A stretch of 64,000 bases of DNA. Source: Ostrinia nubilalis (Eukaryota; Arthropoda; Insecta; Lepidoptera; Crambidae). Made by a program: the position numbers and the translations under genes. Shown here one piece after another: positions 62,601 through 64,000 of the stretch. The notes under the pieces were generated by a model. It ran no database searches and had not been told where the DNA came from. It was given only the letters and a program-made list of their open reading frames with translations. Numbering within the stretch: the first letter of the stretch is position 1; every line of letters begins with the position of its first letter. The stretch covers positions 315,001 to 379,000 of the forward strand of contig NC_087117.1 of NCBI RefSeq assembly GCF_963855985.1, read 5' to 3'.

Positions 62601-64000
62601 GCGAAGTGATTTCGAATGTTTCAACTGCTACGTTTTGTCACTTGTCTAGGAGGGATAATTTTAGTCTAAAGGAGGGGTGCTTAGATTACATTACAGGAAA
62701 CGCACAATATAATAAAAGAAAATAATGTAAGTAGCTGAACCTTTTTGCTATTGAGCACCATGAAAATTTAACACAATTTAGCCGATTTGTTTATTTTCAC
62801 AATCGATTCACAATGTCTATGATGAGGCGACCGCAGGAACGTCACTATTCGTTCAATCCTGTCAATGAAGTACGACATTTTCTGGTGCAGATTTTATCGC
62901 CATAAATTATGAAACTTGATAGTCATGGATTTGACTGACAGCTGTCCGTCAAATTCCCGCCCCGCACCCCTCACTGTACATATTTTGTTCGCGATGTCTG
63001 TTCTATACGTAGTAATATTACTTCAATGGCATTAAGTTGCTTACTTTGGGGCTAGCGCTGTGACTTTAGCTGGCGCTGTGTGAAATTGTCCAAACATTTA
63101 TTATTATTATTATTATTCCTTTATTCATCTTACCTACTTGGCGGGAAAGTGAACAGTCGAGTATCGCTCGTCGTTCGCTAATGAGTAGGTATCATTATAT
63201 CATTAAGCAAGTACATAAACTACAAACCTATCTTGCCACAGCTACTAGTGTAACAAGGCCCTTATCTATACAATGAGTAAACTAACTGCCACCGCAACAA
63301 AATGCAAAAGCACTCTAACTCGATTGTTAAACACAAACACCACCGACTCTTGAACTGACCCGGATTACAACCAGTAGTGGGCACAGATTACAAGTCTTGC
63401 TTTTCTCATGAGCCAGTCGCGAAAGAGGTTTCGTCCGTGCGCGCGTTTGTCAAAAAAAGTAAGTGTCAAGTTTTTTCGTATTTCAAGGTTGGCCCTACGC
63501 TTTTTTGCAAAGTCGACCCGTGCAACGAGGTAAGTAAGTTTTTTTATTTATTGTCCGTGAGATCGTTTTGATTGGAACCGGTCTCTTGATTGTTAATATG
63601 TAAATGGAGTAATTAATACTGGATTGAGATCAAAGGAAGTAGGTAAATAGATTGGTATCAAAAGTTTAACTTAAAAAAATGATGTATTTTTTTAATTAAA
63701 TTGTAAATAAAAAAAGTTTTTTCACTTTTTAAGCACATTACCAATAGATTTTGTCGTTGAAAATTAATTTACTACGTACGCATTGCCTTATAGTTACCAC
63801 AAGTTACATAAACATTTCGTAATCAACACATAAATCATGCTATAAAGATTTATAGTTACTAAACGATCTCTCAATTTTGCATTAAATCGATAAGCCTTGA
63901 AAGCAAATTGATTGACTCACATCATAGATCTCTAGAAATCTAAGAAACTGCTCAGTAGAGCGTCTAATTTTGTCGTAAAAAGTCTTAGAAACGCATATTA
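59640..64000. other. Repeat scraps, no gene recognised
   Basis: About 59685-59885 is a lepidopteran repeat (accactgctggactatgagc ... gtaagaggcgacttagggac). SINE fragment near 61425-61500; gctacac...gcagcggtgg fragment near 62040-62100; a possible RTE scrap near 62178-62285; (ATT)n at about 63099-63117. ATG-led frames at 62468 and 63377 show no domain; a GTAAGT follows the latter at 63530, so a first exon cannot be excluded. Confidence 0.45.

Noticed and set aside
62468..62725. 85-residue Ser/Thr-rich frame
   Set aside because: No domain, no splice context or start context to support it.
63377..63571. Possible first exon with GTAAGT at 63530
   Set aside because: No homology recognised and no next exon in the window; too weak to call.

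Overview
This is a piece of an insect nuclear genome, almost certainly a moth or butterfly. The evidence is intron-split genes in AT-rich DNA and a repeat complement I associate with Lepidoptera: Lep1-type Helitron remnants, RTE-clade LINE tails, and MITEs beginning GGTTGCACCATCTTAC. There are no operons, CRISPR arrays or bacterial features. Only two host genes can be supported.

Layout. Positions 1-422 hold the last coding exon of a Musashi-type RNA-binding protein, followed by about 8 kb of AT-rich non-coding sequence that probably includes its 3' UTR. From about 12.6 to 41.9 kb the window is a graveyard of nested transposons with no host gene that I can recognise. It contains a 477-bp inverted duplication (13.6-16.1 kb), a 3.44-kb TIR element with a 715-bp-arm palindrome inside it (16183-19622), an intact mag-like Ty3/Gypsy retrotransposon with identical LTRs (20013-24840), and a three-level nest (30370-35295). 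It also contains several small TIR elements whose target-site duplications (TSDs) can be read directly. From 42401 to 57152 lies a nine-exon gene for mitochondrial prolyl-tRNA synthetase (PARS2 orthologue). Every splice junction keeps frame, giving 436 residues. Its introns carry a full Ty1/Copia element with identical LTRs, two copies of a palindromic TA-flanked MITE, Helitron remnants, hAT MITEs, RTE tails and a minisatellite. Just downstream, the 3' 168 bp of the last PARS2 exon is repeated four more times (57554-59625), each copy with an open frame and no indels. The last 4 kb shows only repeat fragments.

How the parts relate. The two host genes are unrelated: a translational regulator, and an enzyme that charges mitochondrial tRNA-Pro. 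The retroelements are young: each has identical LTRs and a perfect 5-bp TSD. The Copia copy lacks the usual second catalytic aspartate of its integrase. The most unusual material is a set of non-autonomous elements that each carry their own short motif scattered many times in both orientations, the long hairpin-forming palindromes, and the amplified PARS2 terminal exon. No search was run; family names rest on motifs I could read.
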